IMG/VR virus record: IMGVR_UViG_3300025009_000163
Span: 1-47,369 of that record
Reading direction: 5' to 3' (one strand)
From: a virus
Length of the DNA stretch: 47,369 nucleotides
Of this stretch, positions 29,999 to 38,369 are shown one piece after another (position 1 is the first letter of the stretch; each line of letters starts with the position of its first letter). The translations under genes were made by a program, and so were the position numbers. The notes beneath the pieces are model-generated. The model did no database searches, was not told where the DNA came from, and saw only the letters and a program-made list of their open reading frames with translations.

Positions 29999-30927
29999 AC
30001 GACCCCCTTGTAATACTCAATTGTCTTAACCAACCCCTCGGCGAACGTGTGCTTTGGTGTCCAGCCCAGCCGCTTTATCTTGCTGATGTCCAGCCATTGA
30101 CTGTCAATCTCGTTGTTCGTGCCCTGGTAGATGGCGGGGATGTTGTAGCCTAACAGGTCGGTTATCATGCACACCACTTGCTGCACGGTATAGATGCTCT
30201 CCCCGCTCACGTTGTACGCTCCGCTTGCGCCATGTTTCATCAGGTACAGGCAGGCGTTGGCGGCGTCACCGACATAGGTATAGTCACGCCTCATCTGCCC
30301 GTTGCCGTAGATGACAGGCGGCTGTCCGCTCAGTAAGTTGCGGATGGTCTTTGGGATGATGCGGCTAAAGTTCAGGTCGCCCGGCCCGTACAGGTTGCCG
30401 CTGCGCATGATGACGGCGCTCAGCCCGTAAGATGCGATGTAGGTTTGCGCTATCAAGTCCTCGCAGCTTTTGCTACAGGCGTAGGGATGCAGCCCTTGCA
30501 GCGGCATATCCTCGGTGTATGGCAGGGTGGCAGATGTACCATAAGCCTTGTCACTGGTGCAAATAAGCACACGCTCCACTCCCACACGGCGGCAGGTGTC
30601 AAGCACCTGTACCACGCCCATGATGTTCTGCTCGAAGGTGGAGACAGGCGACTTGTTGGCGTAGTGGACGATGCTCTGCGCGGCGATGTGGTACACCTGC
30701 GATATCTCGTACTCGATCAGGATGCGCTCCAATAGTTGCCCATCGCGGATATCCCCCCGCACGCGTGCGCACTTGCGTACACCGCCCGACTTGATGAGGT
30801 AGCTGCGAACCTCGAAGTCACGCTCTAAGATGACAGGCGTGTGCCCCTGCTCGATCAGCTTGAGCGTGAGGTGCGAGCCTAAAAAGCCGGTCGCGCCTGT
30901 GATAAAAATGTTCCCCGTCCCCGCCAT
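29995..30927 (-). CDS. NDP-hexose 4,6-dehydratase-like protein (CDP-glucose type)
   Basis: The 310-aa extended short-chain dehydrogenase has GATGFLG at residues 11-17 and HIAAQSIV near 80. SDKAYG at 125-130 is the Asp-Lys feature of CDP-glucose 4,6-dehydratases, and Y149-x3-K153 is the catalytic pair. MRSGNLYGPGDLNFSRIIPK and DYTYVGDAANA also fit. It supplies the 4-keto-6-deoxy sugar for E1. Start 30927 has AAGGGA seven bases upstream; an upstream ATG (30954) lies in the previous gene. Confidence 0.82.
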   Translation of the reverse strand: MAGTGNIFITGATGFLGSHLTLKLIEQGHTPVILERDFEVRSYLIKSGGVRKCARVRGDIRDGQLLERILIEYEISQVYHIAAQSIVHYANKSPVSTFEQNIMGVVQVLDTCRRVGVERVLICTSDKAYGTSATLPYTEDMPLQGLHPYACSKSCEDLIAQTYIASYGLSAVIMRSGNLYGPGDLNFSRIIPKTIRNLLSGQPPVIYGNGQMRRDYTYVGDAANACLYLMKHGASGAYNVSGESIYTVQQVVCMITDLLGYNIPAIYQGTNNEIDSQWLDISKIKRLGWTPKHTFAEGLVKTIEYYKGVV

Positions 30928-30929
30928 AC

Positions 30930-31331
30930 TTAGATCCCTTCTACAAGCGTCCAAAATTTCTTGATCGCATCATCAACGGTAATTTCCCTGATGGGTGTAT
31001 GCCAATTGCCTTTATAAAAATATCTATTTACAAGGCAAGTACCGCCGCCAATATCATTAGTCGGTGGCTCTTCGTGATAGGCTTCAATCACTATGGCGGG
31101 CTTTATTTCTGATAAGTCATTACATAACCGCTCATAAAATAATTGCTGTCCGTAAGGCATTTCACAGCCGGTGACTTTGTATTCTGTAAATACCCAGGCG
31201 TCATTGTGCCAGTCAATAGCACCGTCAATATCGGTTGGAGTAATATTTCCATACCGTAAGCCGGAAAAATCTATTATCTGTTTCCCGCGCTCCCTGTTAC
31301 GAATTACTCCGCGTTCGTCATTATCGGGCAT
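30930..31331 (-). CDS. Hypothetical PD-(D/E)XK-like or unknown protein, 133 aa
   Basis: The start lies 28 bases inside the methyltransferase gene. The product includes DFSGLRYGNITPTDIDGAID followed by AWVFTEYKVTG. The spacing D(16)...E-x-K is compatible with a small nuclease-like core (hint only). The sequence is AT-richer than the downstream sugar enzymes. No family was firmly recognised. Confidence 0.6.
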   Translation of the reverse strand: MPDNDERGVIRNRERGKQIIDFSGLRYGNITPTDIDGAIDWHNDAWVFTEYKVTGCEMPYGQQLFYERLCNDLSEIKPAIVIEAYHEEPPTNDIGGGTCLVNRYFYKGNWHTPIREITVDDAIKKFWTLVEGI

Positions 31332-32245
31332 AGAATTGCACCAAACTTTCTAAATTCACTTGTGAATGAATCGGGGTTATCACCCAAATATAAAATTGCC
31401 TGTCCTTGCAATGGCGCTCCCGAAGGGTTGCCGTTCATGTCTATAAACTTGACGCGCCGCCGAATGAAGCACGCAGCAGATGCACAGGATAAAAGAGTCT
31501 GAAACCATCCGGTCTCAGTTGCGTTATTCACAAGCACAATGGCTTGTGTCACATCACCGTTTGCGTAATGGTCTGCCAGTTTTTCGCAGAATGAATTTAT
31601 CAAGTCGCTGGAATATGGCGGGTTCATCCACACGCGCCCATCCCATGAGAAGCGCAAACCATCATCCTCAGCGGTAAAGTAAACAGATGCTTTCACGTTC
31701 TGGTTTGCAATCTTGCTGGATGCTGGGTCTAAGTCAATCTCACCCATTACCCGCCGCGCCGCTATGATGTACTCCAATGGCGTATACCATTCGTTGTTGC
31801 CCGAGTTGTTGGAAACATGCGGCTTGTGCTGGATTTCATCAACCACTGCCTGAACATGCGCGCCGGTTATCTTTCCATCTGGCGCTGTGTCAAGTGCGAT
31901 TGCCCACGCTTCGCGCTGTTGTTCGGGTGGTAGGGAAACAAGAGGTCTAACTTGACCTTCGTTGATGGGTAAAAGTGTTACATTTGTAACAGTTTTTAGA
32001 TTTTGCATAGTTTCAGATGCGGCTATCAATTGCCGCGCACGACTTGCAACCCATCCCCACTTATCCTTGCAATAATCCTCAAATGTGCCAAACTCGGCGC
32101 GGTATAACCTGCTATCACGAATTTCAAGTAATGCGTTCCCAACGTCAACAAATGTTTTCAAGCCGCGCTCAATCACGGCTTCACATTGCTCAAGCCTGGA
32201 CTGTTCTGTATTTGTCAGTTGCGTTTGTTCAATGACTGTCAGCAT
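31304..32245 (-). CDS. Phage N6-adenine DNA methyltransferase (Dam-like) with N-terminal DUF3102-type domain
   Basis: The 313-aa protein has a helical N-terminal domain (RGLKTFVDVGNALLEIRDSR... FEDYCKDKWGWVASRARQLI) as in DUF3102/ParB-like accessory domains. The C-terminal phage Dam domain begins NEWYTPLEYIIAARRVMGEI, has DLDPASS and the catalytic NPPYS near residue 213. It methylates adenine, probably to resist host restriction. A second such enzyme is at 40073-40492. It follows the portal gene by 7 bases. Confidence 0.85.
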   Translation of the reverse strand: MLTVIEQTQLTNTEQSRLEQCEAVIERGLKTFVDVGNALLEIRDSRLYRAEFGTFEDYCKDKWGWVASRARQLIAASETMQNLKTVTNVTLLPINEGQVRPLVSLPPEQQREAWAIALDTAPDGKITGAHVQAVVDEIQHKPHVSNNSGNNEWYTPLEYIIAARRVMGEIDLDPASSKIANQNVKASVYFTAEDDGLRFSWDGRVWMNPPYSSDLINSFCEKLADHYANGDVTQAIVLVNNATETGWFQTLLSCASAACFIRRRVKFIDMNGNPSGAPLQGQAILYLGDNPDSFTSEFRKFGAILCPIMTNAE

Positions 32246-32252
32246 GTGCTCC

Positions 32253-33731
32253 TTATTTCACTTGCTTACCAAATGCCTGCTGCATCTGCTTGTCGGGGTT
32301 CACGCCCCCGTTGCGGTCAAACGCTTTCATCAGCGCGCCGCCTAGATCGTCCATGGCCGCTTGCTCTGTTTCCATGCGCTTCTTCTCGTCCTCCCACGTG
32401 TAACCGCGCTTCTCTGCCACGGTCTGCTTGCTGACAACGCCCATGCGCAGATCGGCTTCCAGGAACTCGGTTTCCTCTTTCTCGTTCTCGGGCAGCGGGT
32501 CGGGCCAGGTTAGCTCACACTCTGCCTCGCCCATGTTGGAGAGGATCAGCAAACGGCGGTTGATCTCTTTCAAGCCCCAACCGTAGAGTTCACGCTTGCT
32601 CTCCATCTTTTGCAAGGCGTCCTGGTAGATGACCTTCAGCCCGAAGTTGGTCAATTGCCCCAGCCTGTCCTTGATGGTGGCAACGTCGACGGTGCGCGTG
32701 GTTTCAAACATCGACTGCCGCAAGTCCTCGATGTGCACCATCACGGCGTTCAGGTCGCCTAACTCGGGAAGCTGATAGAAGCCGTTTCCCTCACCTGTCG
32801 GGAAATTGATCATTGTGTCCGGGCTTTCGGCTACATCATCACCCTTTGCTTTTCTCTTTTTGCCGTCCACCTCCACGTTATTGGCTGGTCTGACGTTCAT
32901 CCCAACGCTCCAGCGTTTCGGGTGCGCGTAATAACGGATAATCTTGTTGCGGTTGCTGGTATTGAGGTTGTACTGGTCTTGCAGCCCGATCAGTTCCTCG
33001 GTGATATCAGGTGTGCCCCAGGTGTCGCCGATATTGATCATGTTCTGCCAGTGCACAACAGGCGGAAAGTCGTAGTCCCACGGTATACTTTCTTTCAACT
33101 CCCATTTATCGCCGGATGCCTGGCTGTTCTCAGATAGCTCCACCAGCCACTGCTCATTCTTCTGTAAGGACGTAACCTCTTTGACCCCCATCTCACGCCC
33201 GTTGCGGTCAGTGGTCTTGTACTGGTAGATATATTTCTCGACCTTCGCCATATCATACGGGTCAGTGCGTATGTCCATCAGTGAGCTGTCCAGGGCGATC
33301 AGCTTGTATGTGCCGTCATCCTGGGGGGCGATCTTGCAAAACACCATACCGCTCTCGCAGCCGTTCTTTGCCAGTGCCTGAAGCAGGTCAGGCTTTTTGT
33401 TGGCTTTCCATACCTCATCGACAAAGTCCTTTATGGGGGTGGATTTCTCAACCGGGTCGCCTTCCTCATCCGTGCCGGTTGACTCACCATAGTCAAACTC
33501 GACGCCCTTTCCGAACAGGATCGACACGGAGCGGTCAACGATCAGCCCGATATAGTTTGTGATCTGGTTGTCGTTGTAGCCGTCGCGTGAGGGGCGCAAA
33601 AATAGCTTCTGCTTGCCCAAACGGTACTCACGCCGCCCGAGTATCGTATTGGCACGCTCGAGATATGCGCTCTCAACGTCGCCTAGTATCCAGGTCAGCA
33701 GTCGTGTGCGTATGTTGTTTAGCCAGCTCAT
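32253..33731 (-). CDS. Portal protein (SPP1 gp6-like)
   Basis: The 492-aa product starts with a short basic helix, then QITNYIGLIVDRSVSILFGKG near residue 57, the portal-family motif. GLQDQYNLNTSNRNKIIRYY near 240 marks the stem region, with a Gln-rich helical crown (MQQAFGKQ) at the end. The position directly after terminase is canonical. Twelve copies form the DNA channel at the capsid vertex. Confidence 0.88.
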   Translation of the reverse strand: MSWLNNIRTRLLTWILGDVESAYLERANTILGRREYRLGKQKLFLRPSRDGYNDNQITNYIGLIVDRSVSILFGKGVEFDYGESTGTDEEGDPVEKSTPIKDFVDEVWKANKKPDLLQALAKNGCESGMVFCKIAPQDDGTYKLIALDSSLMDIRTDPYDMAKVEKYIYQYKTTDRNGREMGVKEVTSLQKNEQWLVELSENSQASGDKWELKESIPWDYDFPPVVHWQNMINIGDTWGTPDITEELIGLQDQYNLNTSNRNKIIRYYAHPKRWSVGMNVRPANNVEVDGKKRKAKGDDVAESPDTMINFPTGEGNGFYQLPELGDLNAVMVHIEDLRQSMFETTRTVDVATIKDRLGQLTNFGLKVIYQDALQKMESKRELYGWGLKEINRRLLILSNMGEAECELTWPDPLPENEKEETEFLEADLRMGVVSKQTVAEKRGYTWEDEKKRMETEQAAMDDLGGALMKAFDRNGGVNPDKQMQQAFGKQVK

Positions 33732-33739
33732 GTGTCCTC

Positions 33740-35011
33740 CTACCAGTCAGCAAAGGGATCTAAAATAATTTCCGATTTACGATTGACGCACCACAACATG
33801 AGAGCACGCGCTATTACCGTGTCGTCATGCAGTCCCTCGGGTGCGCTGTATTGACTTCTCCCCGTGATGGCTGATACCTTGCGTTCGTATGCCTCAAGCT
33901 CCCCTGTCCAAACGGGGTCCGCCTGAAACTGCCACTCTGCGCGCTCGAACGCCAGCGCCATATTCTCGATCAGCGGCGGCTTGCTGCTGGGTGTGGTGTC
34001 AAACGCAACCACCGGCAGCCCGGCACGCTGAAGTGCCTCGAAGCCCGGATCGCCGATGCTGTTACGCTCGACGCAGGCCAGGTTGACATGCCACTTTTGC
34101 ATGACTTGCGTGAGCTGCTTGTATTGATGCGCCCACTCAATCTGGTTGAACCTGTCGCGTGCGATCTCACACTGGCAGTCATCGCAGCCGATGCTAATTG
34201 CGGTAAAGTCGTTTTGTTTGCCCCAGTCCACGCCTGCCACAATGTAATGACCATCATGCACATCAGGCGTGGTATTCTGCGCGTTCAGACACGCCATAAT
34301 ATTGCGGAATACAGCGCCTTGCCCCTCGACAAAGTCAGCCATGTACTCCTGCCTGAAGATGTCAATGGGGGTTGACTTGAAGATGTTGACCAGCTCAGTG
34401 AATGGGATGTCAGGGTTCTCAAACGGATGCGGTTTGCGCACAAGCTGCCCGTCGACGATCTCGCAACCCAGCGTCGGGATCTGCCAAAAGCGCGAATCAT
34501 CCCGATCAGCCGCGGCCATGCACTCGGCAAAGAACCAGTTACGCCCCTTCGGTGTGCCCATGCCCCACAGGTCGCCGTTTGTGTCCATCAGCATAGCACG
34601 CACGACCTCGTAATATGCGCGTGGGTTGATGTCTGCCACCTCGTCAAAGCCCACACGGTCAGCGGTATGACCTCTGGCGTTATCGGGATCATCCATCGAG
34701 CGGTAGATGATGACGCCGCCCGTTTTGGGGAGCGTGGCTGTCATGGTTGACTGCTTGAAGTCCATCACACCGGCGGCTGCTTTGGTTGTTTCCCCCCAGC
34801 CGATGCGCACCTGGTCGAAGGTTGGAGCACCCCACAGGAAGCGCTTACCGGTGATAACAGTATCAATCGCCAGCGCCATCATCAGCGTGGTTTTCCTCCA
34901 CCGGCGACCCGCAGATAACCAGTTGAAGCGCCTTGCATCGCGCCTAACCCCTATCTGACCCGGATGTGGGTATGGCAGCCTGATTACGCCAGTCGTTGAC
35001 ATACTCGACAA
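33740..35011 (-). CDS. Terminase large subunit
   Basis: The ~423-aa motor has the ATPase motifs SAGRRWRKTT (Walker A, with Arg where Gly is usual before Lys) near residue 33 and RVGFDEVADINP (Walker B) near 130. A C-terminal RNase H-like nuclease follows, with GVDWGKQNDFTAI, ACVERNSIG and LHDDTVIARAL. TTG 35011 is chosen because GGAGG lies eight bases upstream; ATG 35002 is the next choice and ATG 35026 lacks a site. It packages DNA through the portal. Headful versus site-specific cutting cannot be told. Confidence 0.88.
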   Translation of the reverse strand: MSSMSTTGVIRLPYPHPGQIGVRRDARRFNWLSAGRRWRKTTLMMALAIDTVITGKRFLWGAPTFDQVRIGWGETTKAAAGVMDFKQSTMTATLPKTGGVIIYRSMDDPDNARGHTADRVGFDEVADINPRAYYEVVRAMLMDTNGDLWGMGTPKGRNWFFAECMAAADRDDSRFWQIPTLGCEIVDGQLVRKPHPFENPDIPFTELVNIFKSTPIDIFRQEYMADFVEGQGAVFRNIMACLNAQNTTPDVHDGHYIVAGVDWGKQNDFTAISIGCDDCQCEIARDRFNQIEWAHQYKQLTQVMQKWHVNLACVERNSIGDPGFEALQRAGLPVVAFDTTPSSKPPLIENMALAFERAEWQFQADPVWTGELEAYERKVSAITGRSQYSAPEGLHDDTVIARALMLWCVNRKSEIILDPFADW

Positions 35012-35324
35012 GTAATTTTCCTCCATCTGCGCCGGTGACCTCCTGGCGCTCCACATAGCCTCTATGTTTGCCCTTCGTGGACAGGTAATACTTGATCGCT
35101 GATAGGTCGCTGCCCTGTATCGCCTCAATCAGCTTGGCTTCTGCCAGGTCGGTGACTGTCTCGCACTCATCCTGATACGCCTGCTGGATCGTTGGATAGT
35201 TGACGATGTACTTCTTGGCAGTGTGCCAGTCGCAGCCTATCCGCTTGGCAATCGTTGATATGATCCCGGCTGATTTCGGGATTGCATCGAGGAATTGCTT
35301 GGCGGTGAATAATTCTTTACCCAT
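34944..35324 (-). CDS. Terminase small subunit
   Basis: The 126-aa product has an N-terminal DNA-binding helix-turn-helix (AGIISTIAKRIGCDWHTAKK), then AYQDECETVTDLAEAKLIEA IQGSDLSAIKYYL, a pattern well known in small terminases, and GYVERQEV at the start of the tail. It recognises the pac/cos region. It overlaps the large subunit by ~68 bases in another frame. Confidence 0.88.
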   Translation of the reverse strand: MGKELFTAKQFLDAIPKSAGIISTIAKRIGCDWHTAKKYIVNYPTIQQAYQDECETVTDLAEAKLIEAIQGSDLSAIKYYLSTKGKHRGYVERQEVTGADGGKLLVEYVNDWRNQAAIPTSGSDRG

Positions 35325-35353
35325 TCGTTATTCTTCGCGGATCATAAAAAAAA

Positions 35354-35617
35354 TTAAGACTTATAAGCATTGAGGGCAACTCGTTTTGCTTGTCCTAATG
35401 AGTTAAACGTTCCGAGTTCGGTTATTTTTGGAGTTCCCCATAAATAATCGTTTGCTCTATTCGTAGCCATATGAACTTTGAAACCACCACCACCCAATGT
35501 CCGTATCCGCACAAATTTAGGTCCGTTTGGGTCGCCTAAAAAAAGACCTCGATGGTCACTTGAAAATCCACCACCCCCGCCCCCGCCTCTCCCACCACCA
35601 CCTGATCCCTTAGCCAT
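35354..35617 (-). CDS. Gly-rich hypothetical protein, 87 aa
   Basis: The product begins MAKGSGGGG and has about 14 Gly in the first 18 residues. A small folded part follows (PKFVRIRTLGGGGFKVHMAT ... FNSLGQAKRVALNAYK) resembling DUF2188-like strand-helix proteins. ATG 35617 overlaps the ParB-like stop by 8 bases. Function unknown. Confidence 0.65.
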   Translation of the reverse strand: MAKGSGGGGRGGGGGGGFSSDHRGLFLGDPNGPKFVRIRTLGGGGFKVHMATNRANDYLWGTPKITELGTFNSLGQAKRVALNAYKS

Positions 35618-36641
35618 TTTTGTTATCCTCCTGCTCACCAAAATATAGCCAGCCGTTTGACTGGCACATCTGCTTGACCTGCTTACCACCGCCGTACACG
35701 ACAAATAAAATAGACGGTGTTCCGGCGTGTTCCACCGCCATCTGATACTCTTTCTCGGTTGAGCTCATGCGCTCGGTGTAGCCCCTGGTAGCCCATGCCT
35801 TCCAGCCCTTCGGGATACCCAATAAGTTGAGCGAATAATGCACCTCTGCCACGTTCAAATCCGCGAACACGCGCACGCCGTAGGACTGCCACCACCTCGC
35901 CATCCAACGCTTGCGGTAAATCTGCCACAACGCAACAGCGGGGGGCATCTGGATATAGCAGGACCAATTCGGCTCAACGATGTTCACACACTGCGTATTG
36001 AGGATCGGCGATGGGTCGCGCCATAATGCCTCATAACGGTAATCTTCGGTGTAAAAGTGCCAGGTGCCAGGCATCCGGCGCTTTCGTTCACTCGCTCCCC
36101 ATGTTTCAAACGGTAAATCAAGGGCGGAGGCCTGCAAGTTGATATCAAGCAGCGGCACGCCCCAATCGTTGTCTGAGGGCCAGACTGCATCGGGTACATC
36201 ACGGCGGGTTAACTCAGGTTCGGCTTCCGGTTCGTCAGGCGTAACAGCCGGTACACTAAAACCAAAGTCCTTTTCCGTGAAGCCAAAATCAAATAGATCC
36301 CCAAGATCGAAATTATTTGCGAGAAGGTCAAAATCCCATTTGCCCTGGTTGCGATTGAGGCGGATAGCCAGCTCTGCCGCTTCGTTTGGCGTGAGCATCC
36401 GGTCAGGCACGCGCACATCCACCACATAATCCAGCCCGTACATCTCGATCAATCGGCGTCTGCGCTGGTGCCCACCGATCAGGGTATTGTCTGCGTTGAT
36501 AATCAGGGGATCGGCAAGGCTGAATTTATCCAGCGACCTGTCCAGTTCATGCGCATCATGTTCGAGCAGCAAGCGAGGGTTATTTTCCCACTCTCGCAGT
36601 TCGGACAGTTTTCGCTTTTCGTTGGTCCAGGTAATCGCCAA
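35610..36641 (-). CDS. ParB-like nuclease domain + DUF4417 fusion
   Basis: Residues 1-110 form the ParB/Srx N-terminal fold: LREWENNPR, GGHQRRRRLIEMYGLDYVVD and ELAIRLNRNQGKWDFDLLAN. The C-terminal ~170 residues look like DUF4417 (GTWHFYTEDYRYEALWRDPS, INRxxWSCYIQMPPAVALWQ-like region, ADLNVAEVHYSLNLLGIPKG). Such fusions are usual just before terminase in phages. They may nick or regulate DNA; partitioning is unlikely. Start is TTG 36641 with GAGGAG upstream. It is the first gene of the late operon. Confidence 0.8.
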   Translation of the reverse strand: MAITWTNEKRKLSELREWENNPRLLLEHDAHELDRSLDKFSLADPLIINADNTLIGGHQRRRRLIEMYGLDYVVDVRVPDRMLTPNEAAELAIRLNRNQGKWDFDLLANNFDLGDLFDFGFTEKDFGFSVPAVTPDEPEAEPELTRRDVPDAVWPSDNDWGVPLLDINLQASALDLPFETWGASERKRRMPGTWHFYTEDYRYEALWRDPSPILNTQCVNIVEPNWSCYIQMPPAVALWQIYRKRWMARWWQSYGVRVFADLNVAEVHYSLNLLGIPKGWKAWATRGYTERMSSTEKEYQMAVEHAGTPSILFVVYGGGKQVKQMCQSNGWLYFGEQEDNKNG

Positions 36642-36662
36642 ATCCCGCTCCTCTATGCCGTC

Positions 36663-36720
36663 AGCCTGACCTCAGCGCGGTGTGTCGAGCCCGTAAGTGG
36701 GCAATCTGGCTGGTCAGGCT
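36663..36720 (-). promoter_or_regulatory. Structured leader upstream of late operon
   Basis: AGCCTGACC (36663-36671) and GGTCAGGCT (36712-36720) are perfect 9-base inverted repeats closing a ~58-base element with an inner GCCC/GGGC hairpin. It lies 22-79 bases before the first late gene and would sit in its leader. No -10/-35 pair was visible in this GC-rich stretch. It could be an antitermination or regulator site. Confidence 0.45.
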
Positions 36721-36779
36721 TCTGGCTCGTATGGCATCGGGGGGTTTGGTTCAGGGGTCTCGGCTCTGGGCCGTAGAAT

Positions 36780-36812
36780 CAAAAACGCCCGATGCTTATT
36801 TAGCATCAGGCG
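36780..36812 (-). terminator. Terminator separating early and late leftward operons
   Basis: Read leftward, CGCCTGATGC and GCATCGGGCG form a 10-bp stem (one G-T pair) with a 7-base loop, followed by TTTTTGATT. It lies 90 bases after the end of the last early gene (36903) and before the late operon. The 260-base gap 36642-36902 holds only this and the structured leader. Confidence 0.9.
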
Positions 36813-36902
36813 CTCATCTCTGATAGGTGCCATCCAAAGCGACGGCGTGCAATAAATCTATGAATATAGTATCAAATCAGCAACAAGAAGTCAATAGGCA
36901 AT

Positions 36903-37238
36903 TCAATCAAATTTCGGCTTTTCTATCAAACACCAACATTCCATCAAAAGATTTTCTCTATCATTTGGGAAATACTTTGCATCCAAATCTATTCTGTCAT
37001 ACCTATAAAAAAATGTTCCCTCCAATTGATTATATTTTTTACTGACAATTGCAGCATGGTAAATATAGCTATAACCTAAATCCTTAATACTCGCAATTAC
37101 ATTTTCAATTGTGGCTGGTATATCTGATTCTTCAAAAATAGATTCTAAATCTTCAAAATCAATTTCAGTATATCGAAATGCAACAATTATATTAGCTCCA
37201 TCAGGTGGTTCTTTATCCTCAAATTTATGCCAATCCAT
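36903..37238 (-). CDS. Hypothetical acidic protein, 111 aa
   Basis: This is the last gene of the early leftward operon. The product starts MDWHKFEDKEPPDGANIIVA, resembling the DUF551-like 'W-x-p-x-P' openings of small phage proteins, and is acidic with aromatic-rich C-terminal strands (LLMECWCLIEKP). It is very AT-rich. GGAGA lies before the ATG. Function unknown. Confidence 0.65.
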   Translation of the reverse strand: MDWHKFEDKEPPDGANIIVAFRYTEIDFEDLESIFEESDIPATIENVIASIKDLGYSYIYHAAIVSKKYNQLEGTFFYRYDRIDLDAKYFPNDRENLLMECWCLIEKPKFD

Positions 37239-37274
37239 TTGTTTCTCCTTGATGAATAATAAGACAATGATAAT

Positions 37275-37496
37275 CTATTTGTGGCAGTCCTCATGCCAAA
37301 ACTGTTTATTTTTGCACACGTTGCATGTGATATGCGCGTCGCCGATTATCTCGCAGTTGGCGACCACCAGGCGGCAGGGTTTGTGTGGTTTGCGCAGCAC
37401 CTCACCAATCAGCGCGCCGCAGCGGTCGCATGTCCACCAATTGTTATAGTTCAGTACAGCCGTACCGGCGTAATAAGCGGGTTTAATTTCAGTCAT
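37275..37496 (-). CDS. Small zinc-finger-like hypothetical protein, 73 aa
   Basis: The product contains CDRCGA near residue 27 and CNVC with CH at the end (CNVCKNKQFWHEDCH), a probable two-site zinc finger. ATG 37496 is chosen over an ATG two codons upstream. Function unknown. Confidence 0.6.
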   Translation of the reverse strand: MTEIKPAYYAGTAVLNYNNWWTCDRCGALIGEVLRKPHKPCRLVVANCEIIGDAHITCNVCKNKQFWHEDCHK

Positions 37497-37511
37497 AAGC
37501 ATCGTTGATCC

Positions 37512-37838
37512 TTACCAAATAAGATTGAGAATTACACATACAGCAATGCAGAAAACTATGAAACCCCCGGTCATAAAATACATTTCATTAGCTGATCTAA
37601 CTGCAACAAAATATTTATCTTGCTGCGTTTGGCTAATATCTTCGCTGTACTCATCTCTGGCGTCATGCGATGGACACCACCCATCTTCGCTATATTCTAT
37701 TTTGCGCTTTGGGCACATATAATAAATATGTTTCTTTATTATTTTTTCCCCATTTTTTTGATCGTAGCTAATGATCTGATCGGCTTGACGTTTTATAAGT
37801 TTCTGCCCACATTCAGAACAGTAGAAAATGGTTATCAT
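37512..37838 (-). CDS. Zinc-ribbon protein with C-terminal membrane helix, 108 aa
   Basis: The N-terminus ITIFYCSECGQKLIKRQ and the MCPKRK/WCPSH motifs give a Cys-rich ribbon. The C-terminal FMTGGFIVFCIAVCVILNLI is one clear transmembrane helix, so the ribbon would be tethered to the membrane. ATG 37838 overlaps the upstream stop. Function unknown. Confidence 0.65.
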   Translation of the reverse strand: MITIFYCSECGQKLIKRQADQIISYDQKNGEKIIKKHIYYMCPKRKIEYSEDGWCPSHDARDEYSEDISQTQQDKYFVAVRSANEMYFMTGGFIVFCIAVCVILNLIW

Positions 37839-38086
37839 CGTTGCTCCTTTAGTGCTTCCTGTGCCAATTTGCCCCCGTCGCGTAGTACCGGCGTTGTGCC
37901 GTCGTAGTAACCGATTGTGTCGTGATCGTAGTTGTAGGGGTTGGCGTAGAAGGCAAGGGCGGCGCGGAGGCGCCCTACCTCCTTCAGCGTGGTCCAGGCG
38001 ATGCGGGCGCTGGCAAGTAAGCCGATTAAGATGCCCACAAACAGGATAAATCCACCAACGTAAGAGTAGACTATTATTTCCATCAT
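37835..38086 (-). CDS. Small membrane protein, 83 aa
   Basis: An N-terminal hydrophobic helix (IIVYSYVGGFILFVGILIGL) is followed by a charged helix and a Tyr-rich turn (FYANPYNYDHDTIGYYDG). ATG 38086 overlaps the upstream stop (ATGA) with GGAG five bases before it. Function unknown; the rightward frames here are shadows. Confidence 0.65.
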   Translation of the reverse strand: MMEIIVYSYVGGFILFVGILIGLLASARIAWTTLKEVGRLRAALAFYANPYNYDHDTIGYYDGTTPVLRDGGKLAQEALKEQR

Positions 38087-38352
38087 CGCTGCTCCTCTGC
38101 GTCCTTGAAAAATCCATGCGCCGCTAAAAACGGGATGTACCCCTTGAACTCGGCTTCCACTTTGCGCAGCCGCTCAATCTCCAATTCCTGATCGAATATT
38201 TTGTCCAGCACGTTCCAGTCAAACGCCTCAGCATCCTCGCCCTCGATTTTTGCCGCTACGTTGAGCGCCCGTTGCAGCCGCATGTTCTCGGCTTTCAGCG
38301 CCCACACCTGGCGCCAGAGCGGTTCTGGGTTATACGTTTCAGGTTCGCTCAT
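38083..38352 (-). CDS. Coiled-coil hypothetical protein, 89 aa
   Basis: The product starts MSEPETYNPEPLWRQ, followed by a helical heptad stretch (VWALKAENMRLQRALNVAAK) and a second helix (DQELEIERLRKVEAEFKG). GGAG precedes an ATGATG pair; the second ATG (38352) has better spacing. Function unknown. Confidence 0.65.
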   Translation of the reverse strand: MSEPETYNPEPLWRQVWALKAENMRLQRALNVAAKIEGEDAEAFDWNVLDKIFDQELEIERLRKVEAEFKGYIPFLAAHGFFKDAEEQR

Positions 38353-38369
38353 CATTGCTCCATCTCGCG

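Noticed and set aside
35610-36641. Plasmid-type partition protein ParB
   Set aside because: Only the N-terminal nuclease-like fold is shared; the C-terminus looks like DUF4417 and there is no ParA nearby.
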